Part shown: in pieces, positions 16,912 through 26,212 of the stretch
How the letters are laid out: each line of letters starts with the position of its first letter
Position numbering within the stretch: the first letter of the stretch is position 1
DNA from: Anaerolineales bacterium HSG25
GTDB lineage: Bacteria; Chloroflexota; Anaerolineae; 4572-78; J111
Direction of reading: 5' to 3'
Length of the DNA stretch: 64,000 bases
Assembly (NCBI GenBank): GCA_030377865.1
Contig: JAUCGA010000002.1
Coordinates: 16,132-80,131 of the forward strand
Translations under genes and position numbers: made by a program
Notes under the pieces: model-generated
What the model was told of the DNA's origin: nothing
Database searches by the model: none
The model's input: only the letters and a program-made list of their open reading frames with translations

Positions 16912-18277
16912 AATCCATTTAATCGGGATTGGCGGAACAGGGTTGTCCGCTATCGCTACCGTATTGCTCCAACGAGGCTACACCGTTTCTGGTTCTGACA
17001 TGCAGGCTTCGGCATACACAAACCGTTTGGTCGACATGGGAGCTACAATCTATATTGGACAACGAGCCGAAAATCTCCAGCCAGATTTGGATACGGTAAT
17101 CATCTCCTCCGCCATTCCCGACCATAACCCCGAACTGCAAGCGGCTCGACAGTTGAATCTGCCAGTCGTTAAACGAGCAGAATGGCTTGGTCAGATGATG
17201 GTTGGACAAACGGGTATTGCCGTTGCCGGTACACATGGTAAAACGACCACCACCTCCATGATCGCCTATCTACTTGAGCAAGCAGGTGAAGCACCAACCT
17301 ATATCATCGGTGGTGTTGTGCCCCAACTACATGGCAACGCCAAAGCTGGTACTGGCTCCGCCTTTGTGATAGAGGCCGACGAGTATGACCACATGTTTTT
17401 GGGACTTCGCCCCGAGATTGCTGTCCTAACCACCCTCGAATGGGATCATCCAGATATTTTTCCGACCCTCGCTGACACCCAACAAGCCTTTACCGATTTC
17501 ATCCAACTTGTCCCTGACCATGGAACAATCATCGCCTGTGGTGATGAAACAGGTGTTATGGCTGTGACCAGATATTCCTCTGCACCCGTTATTACTTATG
17601 GCCTCACCGCTCATAACGATTGGCAAGCCGTTGATATTCAGCCTAATCAATCTGGTGGGCACGATTTTGTTGTTTTGTATAATGAAGACAAAACTTCGGA
17701 GCGGAGCAAGTTGGCAGTCTCCTTAGCTGTACCGGGACTACATAATGTCGCGAACTGTTTAGCCACTTTAGTTGTGGCTCATAAGCAAGGTCTTAACGTG
17801 AGGCGAGCAGTACAGATTCTCGGCCAGTTTCAAGGAGTCGAACGTCGTTTTCAGCAGAAAGGTCTGGTCAACGGAATTACGGTCATTGATGATTACGCCC
17901 ATCATCCCACCGAGATTAAGGCTACACTTCATGCCGCTCGTACCCGTTATCCCAAACAAAGAATTTGGGCCGTACTACAGCCCCATACCTTTAGTCGCAC
18001 CAAAATTTTGCTGATTGAGTTTGCTCAAGCCTTTGAGCATGTCGATCAGGTAATCGTGGTTGATATTTTTGCTTCACGCGAAGTTGATGATGGTTCCATC
18101 TCTAGCGCAGACATTCTGGACATGATGGATCATCCGCAAGCCCGCCACATCGGCCCATTGCGGAACACGGCCGATTATTTGATTGACCATCTCCAGTCGG
18201 ATGATGTGCTGATTACCCTTGGTGCAGGAGACGGTTATTTGGTCGGTGAATGGGTGTTGGCGGGATTGGACGCGTAA
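16901..18277 (+). CDS. murC: UDP-N-acetylmuramate-L-alanine ligase MurC
   Basis: A 458-residue Mur ligase catalysing the first amino-acid addition to UDP-MurNAc. ATG 16901 is chosen because it gives MSNKIHLIGIGGTGLSAIA, the typical N-terminal nucleotide-binding start; the longer upstream frame would lie inside the previous gene. The P-loop GTHGKTTTTS is near residue 110, followed by EADEYDHMF and TTLEWDHPDIF. The third domain shows IDDYAHHPTEIKATL, characteristic of MurC. It overlaps the preceding gene by 11 bases. A short TACGAGG/CCTCGTA hairpin separates it from murB. Confidence 0.96.
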   Translation: MSNKIHLIGIGGTGLSAIATVLLQRGYTVSGSDMQASAYTNRLVDMGATIYIGQRAENLQPDLDTVIISSAIPDHNPELQAARQLNLPVVKRAEWLGQMMVGQTGIAVAGTHGKTTTTSMIAYLLEQAGEAPTYIIGGVVPQLHGNAKAGTGSAFVIEADEYDHMFLGLRPEIAVLTTLEWDHPDIFPTLADTQQAFTDFIQLVPDHGTIIACGDETGVMAVTRYSSAPVITYGLTAHNDWQAVDIQPNQSGGHDFVVLYNEDKTSERSKLAVSLAVPGLHNVANCLATLVVAHKQGLNVRRAVQILGQFQGVERRFQQKGLVNGITVIDDYAHHPTEIKATLHAARTRYPKQRIWAVLQPHTFSRTKILLIEFAQAFEHVDQVIVVDIFASREVDDGSISSADILDMMDHPQARHIGPLRNTADYLIDHLQSDDVLITLGAGDGYLVGEWVLAGLDA

Positions 18278-18326
18278 GTAGTTCACCTACGAGGTTAATT
18301 TTCCTCGTAACTGTTGTCGTAAACCC

Positions 18327-19304
18327 ATGAAGAAACCCTTTAGTGTGGCTTTTAGTCAACAATTTGGTTCTCGTTTTCGGCTTGATGAACCGTTAGCCAA
18401 CCATACCACCTTTCGTCTCGGCGGTCCAGCCAAATTTTGGGTCGCACCCGAAACCATAGACGAGTTGGTCGCGGTGGTGACCTCGGCACGACAGTATAAG
18501 GTACCATTTTTGATGCTCGGTGGAGGGGCTAATCTACTTGTCCGAGAGAGCGGTTTTAATGGTTTAGTCATCCAAAATCGGGTTAATCAAGTCAACTTCC
18601 CTACTGTTGAACAACAATCTGTCGAATCAGCGGTAACGGTTGAGGTTGAGAGTGGAGTCGTCCTCCCTAACTTTGCTCGGCGTTGTGCTAAACGGGGTTT
18701 AAGCGGTTTTGAGTGGGCGATCGGTATTCCCGGTACAATTGGTGGAGCGGTAGTCAACAATTCGGGAGCTTATGGCAATGACATGGCCCAAACCATGTAT
18801 CGAGCCGAACTGCTCTCCCCCACTAATGAACGAGTGTGGCAGTTCGCAGATTGGTTTCTGTATCAATACCGTTTTTCTCGTTTAAAAGGACGCACCAGCA
18901 GATTGATGAGTCCGACGGTTTCGGTAAAACGGACTACCACTGACACAGACTGGATCGTGTTACGGGCGGAGTTACAACTTACCTCTGCGTCGGTAGCCGA
19001 GGTAGAACAACGGATGAAACAGTTTAACAACCGTCGAAAAGCGACTCAACCAGCGGGAGCGACGATTGGCAGTATGTTTAAAAATCCGCCGAATGATTAT
19101 GCAGGGCGACTGATTGAAGCCACTGGATTAAAGGGGTATCAGGTTGGGCAGGCTCAAATCTCACCCTTACACGCTAATTTTTTCCAGAATTTGGGCGGAG
19201 CAACGGCGACAGATGTTTTGGCCTTAATCGAAACAGCACGTAAAACCGTCCACGAGCAGTTCAACATTAATTTAGAGCTAGAGATCGAGGTTGTCGGTGA
19301 TTAA
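18327..19304 (+). CDS. murB: UDP-N-acetylenolpyruvoylglucosamine reductase MurB
   Basis: A 325-residue FAD enzyme that reduces UDP-GlcNAc-enolpyruvate to UDP-MurNAc. The N-terminal NHTTFRLGGPAKFWVAPE and LGGGANLLVRESGFNGLVI bind FAD, GIPGTIGGAVVNNSGAYG is the central motif, and ATIGSMFKNP carries the catalytic serine. LKGYQVGQAQISPLHANFF closes the substrate site. The form without the extra loop suggests the shorter type II class. It overlaps ddl by 14 bases, so the two are translationally coupled. Confidence 0.95.
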   Translation: MKKPFSVAFSQQFGSRFRLDEPLANHTTFRLGGPAKFWVAPETIDELVAVVTSARQYKVPFLMLGGGANLLVRESGFNGLVIQNRVNQVNFPTVEQQSVESAVTVEVESGVVLPNFARRCAKRGLSGFEWAIGIPGTIGGAVVNNSGAYGNDMAQTMYRAELLSPTNERVWQFADWFLYQYRFSRLKGRTSRLMSPTVSVKRTTTDTDWIVLRAELQLTSASVAEVEQRMKQFNNRRKATQPAGATIGSMFKNPPNDYAGRLIEATGLKGYQVGQAQISPLHANFFQNLGGATATDVLALIETARKTVHEQFNINLELEIEVVGD

Positions 19305-20409
19305 GCAAGATAAAAAACTACGGATCGGTTTATTATTTGGTGGACAAAGCGGTGAGCATGAGGTCAGTTTGACTTCGGCTCAGAGCGTCATGCAAGCCAT
19401 TGATCTCACCAAATACGAAATTATACCGATAGGCATTAGCAAAACGGGGCAATGGCTCACTGGTGAGAATGTCCATCAACAACTACTAGAGGCCGCGGGT
19501 GAACATCCTATGTTAGCCGGACAGGGGACTGGAACTAGACAAAGCCATCACAGCTTGGCCTTGTCTTTACCGCAAACAGGCCCGCTCGACCTGATTTTTC
19601 CCGTATTACACGGCACTTATGGCGAAGACGGTAAAATTCAAGGTTTGTTAGAACTGCTCAATCTGCCGTACGTTGGAGCCGAGGTCACAGCCAGTGCGGT
19701 CTGCATGGATAAGGTCTTGAGCAAAGAGGTGTTTCGAGCGCATGGCCTGCCCATTGTTATTTTTCGGGCCTTTTTGCAAAAACAGTGGCAAACAAACCCT
19801 GATACAGTGCTGGACGAGTGCGAGGCGGCCATGCCCTACCCCATGTTTGTCAAACCGGCTAATTTAGGCAGTAGTGTCGGCATCCACAAGGCCAAAAATC
19901 GCACTGAGCTAGAGGCAGGCTTAAATGATGCCGTACGCTATGACCGCAAAGTCATTGTCGAGCAAGGCTTAGAGGCGCGTGAAATTGAGGTCAGCGTATT
20001 GGGCAATGATGAGCCACAAGCCTCCGTGCCCGGCGAGGTGATTCCCTCACGAGAATTTTATAGCTATGCGGCTAAATATTTAGAAGAATCAAAAATGCTG
20101 ATTCCCGCTCCTCTAAATGAGGAACAGACCAGCATGATTCAACAGTTGGCAATTATGGCTTTTCAAGCCTTAGATTGTGTGGGACTTGCTCGTTGTGACT
20201 TTTTTGTAGAAAAGGAAACGGGTGAGATATTTGTCAACGAGTTAAACACCATGCCCGGCTTTACCCCTCTGAGCATGTATCCTAAGCTATGGGCGGCCAG
20301 CGGGCTTTCTTATTCTGATTTACTTGACCGTCTTATTGAGTTGGCTTTAGCCCGTCATCAAGAAAAGCAGACGTTGCAAACCAGTTTTGATGTGGCGACT
20401 GCTCAATAA
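19291..20409 (+). CDS. ddl: D-alanine-D-alanine ligase
   Basis: A 372-residue ATP-grasp enzyme that makes the D-Ala-D-Ala dipeptide used by MurF. GLLFGGQSGEHEVSLTSA is the N-terminal motif. PMFVKPANLGSSVGIHKA binds ATP, and VNELNTMPGFTPLSMYPKLW holds the metal-binding Glu/Asn and the end of the active site. Tyr in PVLHGTYGEDGKIQG suggests the normal D-Ala (not D-lactate) type. The start is TTG 19291 or GTG 19297, both inside the end of murB. A family 2 repeat follows the stop. Confidence 0.95.
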   Translation: MSVIKQDKKLRIGLLFGGQSGEHEVSLTSAQSVMQAIDLTKYEIIPIGISKTGQWLTGENVHQQLLEAAGEHPMLAGQGTGTRQSHHSLALSLPQTGPLDLIFPVLHGTYGEDGKIQGLLELLNLPYVGAEVTASAVCMDKVLSKEVFRAHGLPIVIFRAFLQKQWQTNPDTVLDECEAAMPYPMFVKPANLGSSVGIHKAKNRTELEAGLNDAVRYDRKVIVEQGLEAREIEVSVLGNDEPQASVPGEVIPSREFYSYAAKYLEESKMLIPAPLNEEQTSMIQQLAIMAFQALDCVGLARCDFFVEKETGEIFVNELNTMPGFTPLSMYPKLWAASGLSYSDLLDRLIELALARHQEKQTLQTSFDVATAQ

Positions 20410-20412
20410 TTG

Positions 20413-20501
20413 TAAATATTCAGTGAACTCGCCAGAAAGAGCATCAGAAACCCGATTTCTTTGAGAAATCGGGTTTCTAGAGCTACTTTACTGAACTTTT
20501 A
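20413..20501 (-). repeat. 89-bp palindromic repeat, family 2, copy 2
   Basis: The same element as 13667-13755 in reverse orientation, starting TAAATATTCAGTGAAC and ending at the complement of TAAAAGTTCAGTAAAG. It begins three bases after the ddl stop. Confidence 0.75.
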
Positions 20502-20547
20502 CCAATAATTCGTGATGGGTGAAACGTGACCTTCTACTCTGAACCCT

Positions 20548-20574
20548 CACGTATCACGTATCACGTATCACGTT
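20548..20574 (+). repeat. Short tandem repeat TCACGTA before ftsQ
   Basis: The seven-base unit TCACGTA is repeated about four times just before the ftsQ start codon. A related ACGTGAT-type repeat lies at 44476-44525. The ftsQ ribosome binding region is thus made of repeat sequence. Confidence 0.6.
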
Positions 20575-20577
20575 AAT

Positions 20578-21444
20578 ATGTTCCCATTCAAAAAAAAGCG
20601 CCCTCGTCGTTCTGAACTGCGACTTGGCAAACGAGCGACAAACTACCAACTGACCGCTCTTGCCCCCCGCCTTGTGGTTACGCCGGTGATTCATTCGGTG
20701 CAACAGCATAAAATTCGCCTGAGTGGTGGGTTTTTGCTCATCGGATTATTGACCCTGTTTTATATGCTCTTTAGCAACCCCATATTTTTTGTTTATGGGG
20801 CCGATATTCAAGGCAACGCCGCAGTCTCGGCTAAAGAGATTTATCTGGTCAGCAATTTGCATAACCAAAGTATTTTTTGGCTTGATGCAGAATCGATTTC
20901 GGCCAACATAACCGCATTGCCGAACGTCAAATCGGCAGAAGTAACGGTTCATTTACCGGCACAGGTTTCGATTTTTGTTGAGGAACGTAATCCCGAACTC
21001 CTCTGGGAGACCGGACAGGATAGTTGGTGGGTCGATAGTGAGGGTGTGGTTGTGCCTCCTCGCGGCGATACCGAAGGCATGTTACGCATCATCGACAATG
21101 ACCAACAACCACTTGAGGTGGGCTACAAAATCGACCCGACCATTATTCGTGGGGCGCAGATGTTGCAGAATCTGGTGCCGGGCTTATCGGCCATTCAACA
21201 TTCACGAGCCAAAGGCTTGACCGTCGCCACGCCACAAGGTTGGCCTGTCTATCTGGGTGATGGTAGTGAAATACAACGAAAACTATCTTCCCTAACGGCG
21301 GTGGTAACCCAAATCAAAACTGAATCGTTGACCCCCCTTTATATCGACCTACGTAATCCTCTGCGTCCGGTCTATAGAGAAAAGCCGCTCATCCCCATCG
21401 AACAACCCATGTTCGCTCCTCGTTTTGACCCGAATCGATTCTAG
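20578..21444 (+). CDS. ftsQ: Cell division protein FtsQ (POTRA domain)
   Basis: A 288-residue bitopic protein. It has a basic cytoplasmic N-terminus (FKKKRPRR), one membrane segment at about residues 48-68, then a POTRA domain (about 70-140) with VYGADIQGNAAVSAKEIYLVS and PNVKSAEVTVHLPAQVSIFVEER. The FtsQ-type beta domain follows (SWWVDSEGVVVPP). FtsQ links early and late division proteins and binds FtsL/DivIC. No ribosome binding site is visible because a short tandem repeat occupies the leader. It ends the wall cluster, since ftsAZ lie upstream of mraZ. Confidence 0.88.
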   Translation: MFPFKKKRPRRSELRLGKRATNYQLTALAPRLVVTPVIHSVQQHKIRLSGGFLLIGLLTLFYMLFSNPIFFVYGADIQGNAAVSAKEIYLVSNLHNQSIFWLDAESISANITALPNVKSAEVTVHLPAQVSIFVEERNPELLWETGQDSWWVDSEGVVVPPRGDTEGMLRIIDNDQQPLEVGYKIDPTIIRGAQMLQNLVPGLSAIQHSRAKGLTVATPQGWPVYLGDGSEIQRKLSSLTAVVTQIKTESLTPLYIDLRNPLRPVYREKPLIPIEQPMFAPRFDPNRF

Positions 21445-21599
21445 GATAGGGTAGGATGTTCAATACTGGTAGAGAATTTGGTATGTTTCCTACCGACTGT
21501 TGTTTAGTCCTCAAATGACTTTTGTAGGAACTTAAACCTTGTTTTGGTTTGATTATTCTGTCACTTTGAACGTCGTATACCCTAATTTGAGTATCGCTG

Positions 21600-22022
21600 T
21601 TAGCGTAACACTTTTGGCCTGTTTCTCAAAATTTGACAACCCAATGATGTTCCATTGGGGTTAAATTTTAGTTGACCTAACGTTTTAGTTTGCGAAAACT
21701 GCTTGGCTGTTTGAAACGATAAACATAATCGTTGTCGTAATGCCTGCTCGCCCTTGCTTGATTCATGGTGACGTAACGATTCTATGACTAACAAACTACT
21801 CAGGCGAACATGAGTCGGCTGTTCGGTCAAAATTTCATCTGCGGTCTTAAGTAACTGTTGGGCTAACGTTTCATTTGTAACCGAACTCGATCTGTCTGCC
21901 ACAGGCACACTGTCCAAGCTCGATACTTGGTCGGCCCGAACCGATAGATTCAGCATGGTGCTGATTAGTACGGTTCCAATAACAACAACAGTTACACTCA
22001 ATAAGGTCATCCCTACTTTCAT
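21600..22022 (-). pseudogene. Truncated WD40-type protein, N-terminal part only
   Basis: 140 codons. Residues 1-30 form a signal anchor (TLLSVTVVVIGTVLISTMLNL). The following helix region, LLVIESLRHHESSKGEQALRQRL, matches the segment that comes just before the propeller in many large WD40 proteins of Chloroflexota and cyanobacteria (L-A-I-E-S-L-R, E-x-x-x-A-L-R-Q). The frame then reads LGQLKFNPNGTSLG, the start of a first WD40 blade, and ends after about 15 unrelated residues. The propeller itself is missing. GAGGGTATA is near the start. A secreted fragment could still be made, but it looks like a gene that lost its 3' part. Confidence 0.5.
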
Positions 22023-22198
22023 TATACCCTCCTATGGTTTGAACAATCATCAACAATTTGGCTTTAGAGCTAAGTTGTGTATAGTACAAGCATACCATAA
22101 ACAGGGTAATCTTTCTGACCACAAACCTGACATTTTGCCAACGATTTGGTAGACTGGTCAGCGATGATTAACCAAACGAAACGCACGGAGGTAATATC

Positions 22199-22885
22199 AT
22201 GGTAGAAGACAAATTATTTAATGATACTCGCCAACTTTTATATGAGTTGTTAGACTACACAGTTGAGGCTCGTAAGGAACTTAAGGAGGAAGCTAAAAAA
22301 CAGCAGAAACTAGCTGAAGAACGTCAAAAAGAGGCTGAAGAACGTCAAAAAGAGGCCGAAGAACAACGGAGAGAGGCTAAAGAACGTCAAAAAGAGTCTG
22401 ACCGACAACGCGCTGAACTACGTAGGCAGTTGGGGGACTTAACCAAAAAAATGGGCACATTGATTGAGGATTTCGTCGCTCCTGACTTGCCTCGGATATT
22501 ACGTCAGATTGCCAAACTTGACGAGAACGAACCCATCATCGTTAATGTTCGCGTCAAGCGTCTCCATCCAAACCGAGTTGGCAATGGAAAACGCCAAATG
22601 ATCGAAATTGATGCCATTGCCGAGGGGGGGAATTATCTATTGTTTAACGAGACTAAAAACAGCTTGCGCCCTAGATATGTGACAGATTTTGTAGAAACAT
22701 TGGCCATAGCTAGGGATTATTTTCCCGAATATGAAGGCCGGACCATCATCGGCGTTATTTCTTCATTTCATATCGACCCTAGTATTGTTACGCACGCTAG
22801 TCGTCAGGGATTGGTCGTGCTGGCTTTAGGTGAAGGCTCGATGGCGATTATGAATGATCCGGATTTTCAATGGAAGCCATTTTGA
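22199..22885 (+). CDS. Coiled-coil protein with PD-(D/E)XK nuclease-like C-terminal domain
   Basis: 228 residues. The N-terminal part (about 15-85) is a charged coiled coil built from a repeated EERQKEAE heptad-like unit. The C-terminal part has EIDAIAEGGNYLLFNETKNSLRP, in which D and the E-x-K of NETKN resemble the PD-(D/E)XK nuclease core, and a final beta/alpha part (GLVVLALGEGSMAIM). Such proteins are frequent in cyanobacteria and Chloroflexota, and no function is established that I know of. GGAGGTAATATC gives a strong ribosome binding site. The GNAT gene follows after 20 bases, so they may be co-transcribed. Confidence 0.7.
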   Translation: MVEDKLFNDTRQLLYELLDYTVEARKELKEEAKKQQKLAEERQKEAEERQKEAEEQRREAKERQKESDRQRAELRRQLGDLTKKMGTLIEDFVAPDLPRILRQIAKLDENEPIIVNVRVKRLHPNRVGNGKRQMIEIDAIAEGGNYLLFNETKNSLRPRYVTDFVETLAIARDYFPEYEGRTIIGVISSFHIDPSIVTHASRQGLVVLALGEGSMAIMNDPDFQWKPF

Positions 22886-22905
22886 TAGTCATCGTAAGGC
22901 AATAA

Positions 22906-23799
22906 ATGGCGACACTCACTCCCCGATTGGTCGTCCGTCCGATAGAGCAACGGGACACTACAACCATTATGCACTGGGTTAATAAATGGCGACGGGTGCA
23001 TTGGTGTATCTCTCCCGCAGAGGTTGAAAAGAAGGTCGCCATCCAGCCCGGTTTTTTGGCCGAAGATAGCTCTGGCTTGCGAGGCTTTATGCTGACCGAA
23101 TTTCAACCAGCGGGTCATCTGCTGATTATCGGAGTTGCTTTGCGAGATACATGGAGCATCCGAGCCTACCTCAGACATCTTTTGCCGCCTCTTGAAAAAC
23201 TCATGCAAACAGAATCCGCCACCGGCATCATGCACATTGGCGGCACCGACTGGTTTGTTAATGGAGTAGTAGAGTACGGCTTTACCAGCAAAGGTTGGAT
23301 CGTCAACCTAGAGCGTCATTCTGAGGTCTCGTTACCCCCGTTTACTTTGCCCGTAGCCCACATCCGCCCCGCCACCAAGGCCGATGTGAGCGCCATCCAT
23401 GAGATCGACTGTCTAACCTTTGATGTCATGTGGCATAAAGCCCGACCCTATTTTGAGGATGCCCTCAGCCCGCCGCATAATCTGCTGACCGCAGTGCTAA
23501 ATCGGCGAGTAGTCGGCTATATTTGGAGCGAACGATACCAGAATCGAGTCCACATCACCCGTTTGGTCGTCCATCCCGACTATCAAGGTCGCCAGATTGG
23601 TCAGCAACTGCTTCATTATATGTTGACCAGCATGCTCGCAAACGGAGCGACTCGGTTTAGCACCAACACACTCACCGACAATCAAGCGGCGCTAAAGCTC
23701 TATCAACAGTTTAAGTTTGACTATACCGAGTTGAATCTGCCGATTTTATGGTGTGATGCAAGCGCATTACAGGCCGAGAAAAAAATCGCCGCCATATAA
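22906..23799 (+). CDS. GNAT-family N-acetyltransferase, two-domain
   Basis: 297 residues. The C-terminal half (about 160-290) is a typical GNAT fold: RPATKADVSAIHEID opens it, HITRLVVHPDYQGRQIGQQLL is the acetyl-CoA motif A, and NTLTDNQAALKLYQQFKF is motif B. The N-terminal half has GNAT-like secondary structure but a weaker motif, so it may be a degenerate duplicate. The substrate cannot be told. It is followed by a strong intrinsic terminator. Confidence 0.85.
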   Translation: MATLTPRLVVRPIEQRDTTTIMHWVNKWRRVHWCISPAEVEKKVAIQPGFLAEDSSGLRGFMLTEFQPAGHLLIIGVALRDTWSIRAYLRHLLPPLEKLMQTESATGIMHIGGTDWFVNGVVEYGFTSKGWIVNLERHSEVSLPPFTLPVAHIRPATKADVSAIHEIDCLTFDVMWHKARPYFEDALSPPHNLLTAVLNRRVVGYIWSERYQNRVHITRLVVHPDYQGRQIGQQLLHYMLTSMLANGATRFSTNTLTDNQAALKLYQQFKFDYTELNLPILWCDASALQAEKKIAAI

Positions 23800-23835
23800 A
23801 AAAGCCCACCTTTTATAAAAAAGTGGGCTTTTTTT
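23798..23835 (+). terminator. Bidirectional intrinsic terminator
   Basis: AAAAAAGCCCAC at 23798-23809 pairs with GTGGGCTTTTTTT at 23823-23835. The A-run and T-run allow use in both directions, for the GNAT gene and against leuB readthrough. Confidence 0.85.
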
Positions 23836-24100
23836 GTTAGGCAACTCTAAGAAAATAATCATTCAGCCCCCCTTGTTCCCAAACTCAGTTTGGGAACACA
23901 ACCATGATGGTAACGGGTGTGTACCCGTTACCCATAACAGGCGGGTGTATACCCGCCAAATACCCGTTGCGATTACATAATCGCAACACTCTGTTTGACT
24001 TGCAACATGCCAGAAACAGAGTTTCTGTGGCAAATACGTCCCCAATCTCCAGATTGGGGACGAGGAGATAGGCTTTGATTATCGTGTAATGCTAGTTTTT
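23836..24100. other. Intergenic repeats between the GNAT gene and leuB
   Basis: Holds TTCCCAAACTCAGTTTGGGAA (a perfect short palindrome near 23876-23896), one family 4 repeat (23901-23987) and CCCCAATCTCCAGATTGGGG near 24040-24059. There is no gene. Confidence 0.6.
23901..23987 (+). repeat. Family 4 repeat, copy 1
   Basis: Built from nested short inverted pairs: GGTAACGGGT/ACCCGTTACC, GGCGGGT/ACCCGCC, and GCGATTA/TAATCGC. Two more copies are at 35361-35440 and 35532-35617. It contains an open minus-strand reading frame (NRNGYLAGIY...), which is a by-product of the repeat. Confidence 0.7.
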
Positions 24101-25174
24101 TTATCCGAGAGCCTCAACCACTGCATCACCCATAGCCGAGGTGCTAATCGCTTCTACGCCCGACTCAGCGATGTCGGGGGTACGGTTTCCGGCATCAAGG
24201 ACGGATTCAACCGCTTTTTCGATTGCATCGGCCTCAGCATTTAGACCCAACGAGGTGCGGAGCATCATGGCCACGCTGAGGATGGTTGCCAATGGGTTGG
24301 CGATGCCTTGTCCGGCAATGTCGGGCGCAGAGCCGTGAATCGGTTCATACAGGCCAAACTTGCCTTCGGCCAGTGAGGCTGAGGGGAGCATGCCCATAGA
24401 GCCGGTGAGCATGCTGGCTTCGTCACTGAGAATGTCACCAAACATGTTACCGGAGGCGACCACATCAAAATCGGACGGGCGACGGACAAAATACATGGAG
24501 CAGGCATCGACCAGCACATCCTCATACTCTACATCAGGATATTCGGCGGCCACTTCATGCGCTACTTCTCGCCACAATCGGCTCGAGGCCAGCACGTTGG
24601 CTTTGTCAACGGAGGTCACTTTTTTGCGGCGTTGGCGGGCAACATCAAATGAAACCCGCATTAAACGACCAATTTCGGCCTCGGTGTAGTACATGGTATC
24701 CAACGCGGCACGACCTTGGGCGTTGTCCTGCCGACCTTGCGGTTCGCCGAAGTACAGCCCGCCGGTCAACTCGCGCACGATGACCATGTCCACATTTTCG
24801 ATCACCTCTCGTTTTAGGGTGGAGGCATCGGCCAAGGCAGAATGGATTTTGACGGGGCGAATGTTAGCGAACAGCCCCAACTCTTTACGGATTTTGAGCA
24901 GACCTTGCTCGGGGCGAACTTTGGCTGAGGGGTCGCTCCATTTTGGCCCACCGACCGCGCCGAGTAGTACCGCATCCGCGGCTTTACAGGCTGATATGGT
25001 CTCATCCGGCATAGGATTGCCGGTCTCGTCGATGGCGATTCCACCGGCCAACATTTCGGTATACTCAAAGGTGTGCCCAAACTTTTCGCCAATCGCATTC
25101 AGAACTTTGACGGCCTCGGCGACCACTTCGGGGCCGATGCCGTCACCGGGGAGTAGGGTTATTTTTGCTTGCAT
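24101..25174 (-). CDS. leuB: 3-isopropylmalate dehydrogenase LeuB
   Basis: A 357-residue enzyme of leucine biosynthesis that oxidatively decarboxylates 3-isopropylmalate with [17 protein letters not shown] is the start, [15 protein letters not shown] binds substrate, [14 protein letters not shown] and [21 protein letters not shown] carry the metal-binding aspartates, and [18 protein letters not shown] binds NAD. AGGAGAATAACT precedes ATG 25174. No other leu gene is in the window, so it stands alone. GC content looks higher than in its flanks. Confidence 0.95.
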   Translation of the reverse strand: MQAKITLLPGDGIGPEVVAEAVKVLNAIGEKFGHTFEYTEMLAGGIAIDETGNPMPDETISACKAADAVLLGAVGGPKWSDPSAKVRPEQGLLKIRKELGLFANIRPVKIHSALADASTLKREVIENVDMVIVRELTGGLYFGEPQGRQDNAQGRAALDTMYYTEAEIGRLMRVSFDVARQRRKKVTSVDKANVLASSRLWREVAHEVAAEYPDVEYEDVLVDACSMYFVRRPSDFDVVASGNMFGDILSDEASMLTGSMGMLPSASLAEGKFGLYEPIHGSAPDIAGQGIANPLATILSVAMMLRTSLGLNAEADAIEKAVESVLDAGNRTPDIAESGVEAISTSAMGDAVVEALG

Positions 25175-25304
25175 AGTTATTCTCCTAAATTTTCTCTAAA
25201 ATCTATCTTAATATTTCCACGAACTGATACAGTTCGGAATAGGTATTGTATGATGAGTTTAACAAACGCGCAGTATATCATGGTTGGGTGAAGATGCCAA
25301 AATT

Positions 25305-25406
25305 TATAGATGTTCAGATAAATATTTTCAGTCATCACCTTCCCGCAAGTTCTAAACTTGCGGGAAGGTTGGCCTTGAATTGAAAACCATTATCTGAAAG
25401 ACTGTA
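25305..25406 (-). repeat. 102-bp palindromic repeat, family 1, copy 3
   Basis: A full-length copy in reverse orientation, with TATAGATGTTCAGATAA at the left end and the complement of TACAGTCTTTCAGATAA at the right end. The length is identical to the copy at 1270-1371. Confidence 0.75.
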
Positions 25407-25650
25407 TCTTCCCCATCTGTCTAAACTGTGATTTGGCTTAGATTGAGCGGGTACTGAAGGATTGAGAAAAATGTAGCAAGCCAATACGAAGTTGAAGCGG
25501 GTAGAAATCAACCACTGACTGTTTTTACGGCCATGACATCTCCTCGAGTAGATTAAGGGTTACGATGGTTTGACTGTAGCCTTGCGGTCAAACTGTATCA
25601 AAACAAAACCAGCCCCGACTCTCGGACGGGGCTGGTTGATTCTTCAATGC

Positions 25651-25766
25651 AGAATAACTATCTGCCCGCCGAGTCACCCTCCCGCCAACAAAAGCCACAA
25701 AAAAGAACCACGCTCAGAGATGGGATTTAACTGGATACCGTCGGCTGATTCTAGTCCGTTAAGGAG
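25651..25766 (-). repeat. Family 5 repeat, copy A
   Basis: One of four copies of a repeat of about 120-180 bp (others near 27861-28045, 28884-29064 and 29731-29882). On the minus strand copies A and C share an uninterrupted reading (LNGLESADGIQLNPISERG), while the later two at 27861 and 29731 have lost one base. It is likely a decayed coding segment that spread by duplication. Confidence 0.6.
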
Positions 25767-25825
25767 TTGACCAACATGGACAGTGGATTGTGCATTCGAT
25801 GGGCAGGTTATACAGTTGAGTAATA

Positions 25826-26212
25826 TCACCACAAGCGATGCACACCATAATCATCAAATGCCGTATCTATGCTAATAATCGGTATTTGTTCATGGATTGC
25901 CTGTGCTATCAACAGTCGGTCAAACGGATCACGATGATGATATGGCAAGGTTGCCACAATGACGACATGGGCGATATCAATGCCCAACAGCGTGACATCA
26001 TTGGTTTGCATGTGGTATGGGATATGTTGTTCGATAGGTTGTGTCAACTGCAATTTGCCGATACTAATTTTGATTGCCATTTCCCAAATGCTAGCAATGC
26101 TTAAAAGTGGCTGATTGGTCCGCTCCTCAATCAAAGTTCGAGCGGTGACACTGAGTTTGGTATCACCTTCTACAAACCACAAGAAACTATGGGTATCAAG
26201 CAGGAACTTCAT
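25826..26212 (-). CDS. PIN-domain ribonuclease toxin (VapC-like)
   Basis: 128 residues with the PIN-domain acidic residues in place: FLLDTHSFLWF (Asp6), IWEMAIK (Glu), DPFDRLLIAQA (Asp) and SIDTAFDDYGV (Asp). VapC toxins cleave RNA, commonly initiator tRNA or rRNA loops. This subtype (LDTHSFLWF) is common in cyanobacteria and Chloroflexota. It starts four bases inside the end of the antitoxin-like gene, the usual order for such pairs. It appears intact. Confidence 0.85.
   Translation of the reverse strand: MKFLLDTHSFLWFVEGDTKLSVTARTLIEERTNQPLLSIASIWEMAIKISIGKLQLTQPIEQHIPYHMQTNDVTLLGIDIAHVVIVATLPYHHRDPFDRLLIAQAIHEQIPIISIDTAFDDYGVHRLW

Larger units (their letters stand above)
25175..25825. other. 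Repeat-filled intergenic region
   Basis: Contains a family 1 repeat (25305-25406), a GTTTGAC/GTCAAAC hairpin near 25568-25592, an 11-bp hairpin AACCAGCCCCG/CGGGGCTGGTT (25607-25637) shared with 26822-26860 and 39531-39565, and copy A of the family 5 repeat (25651-25766). On the minus strand a strong ribosome binding site (GAGGAGATGTC) with ATG near 25531 opens only eight codons, perhaps a lost gene start. Confidence 0.5.

Noticed and set aside
24141..25199. Plus-strand frames of 65-168 codons antisense to leuB
   Set aside because: leuB is a complete enzyme gene on the other strand; the antisense frames are Ser/Ala/Arg-rich shadows without start signals.
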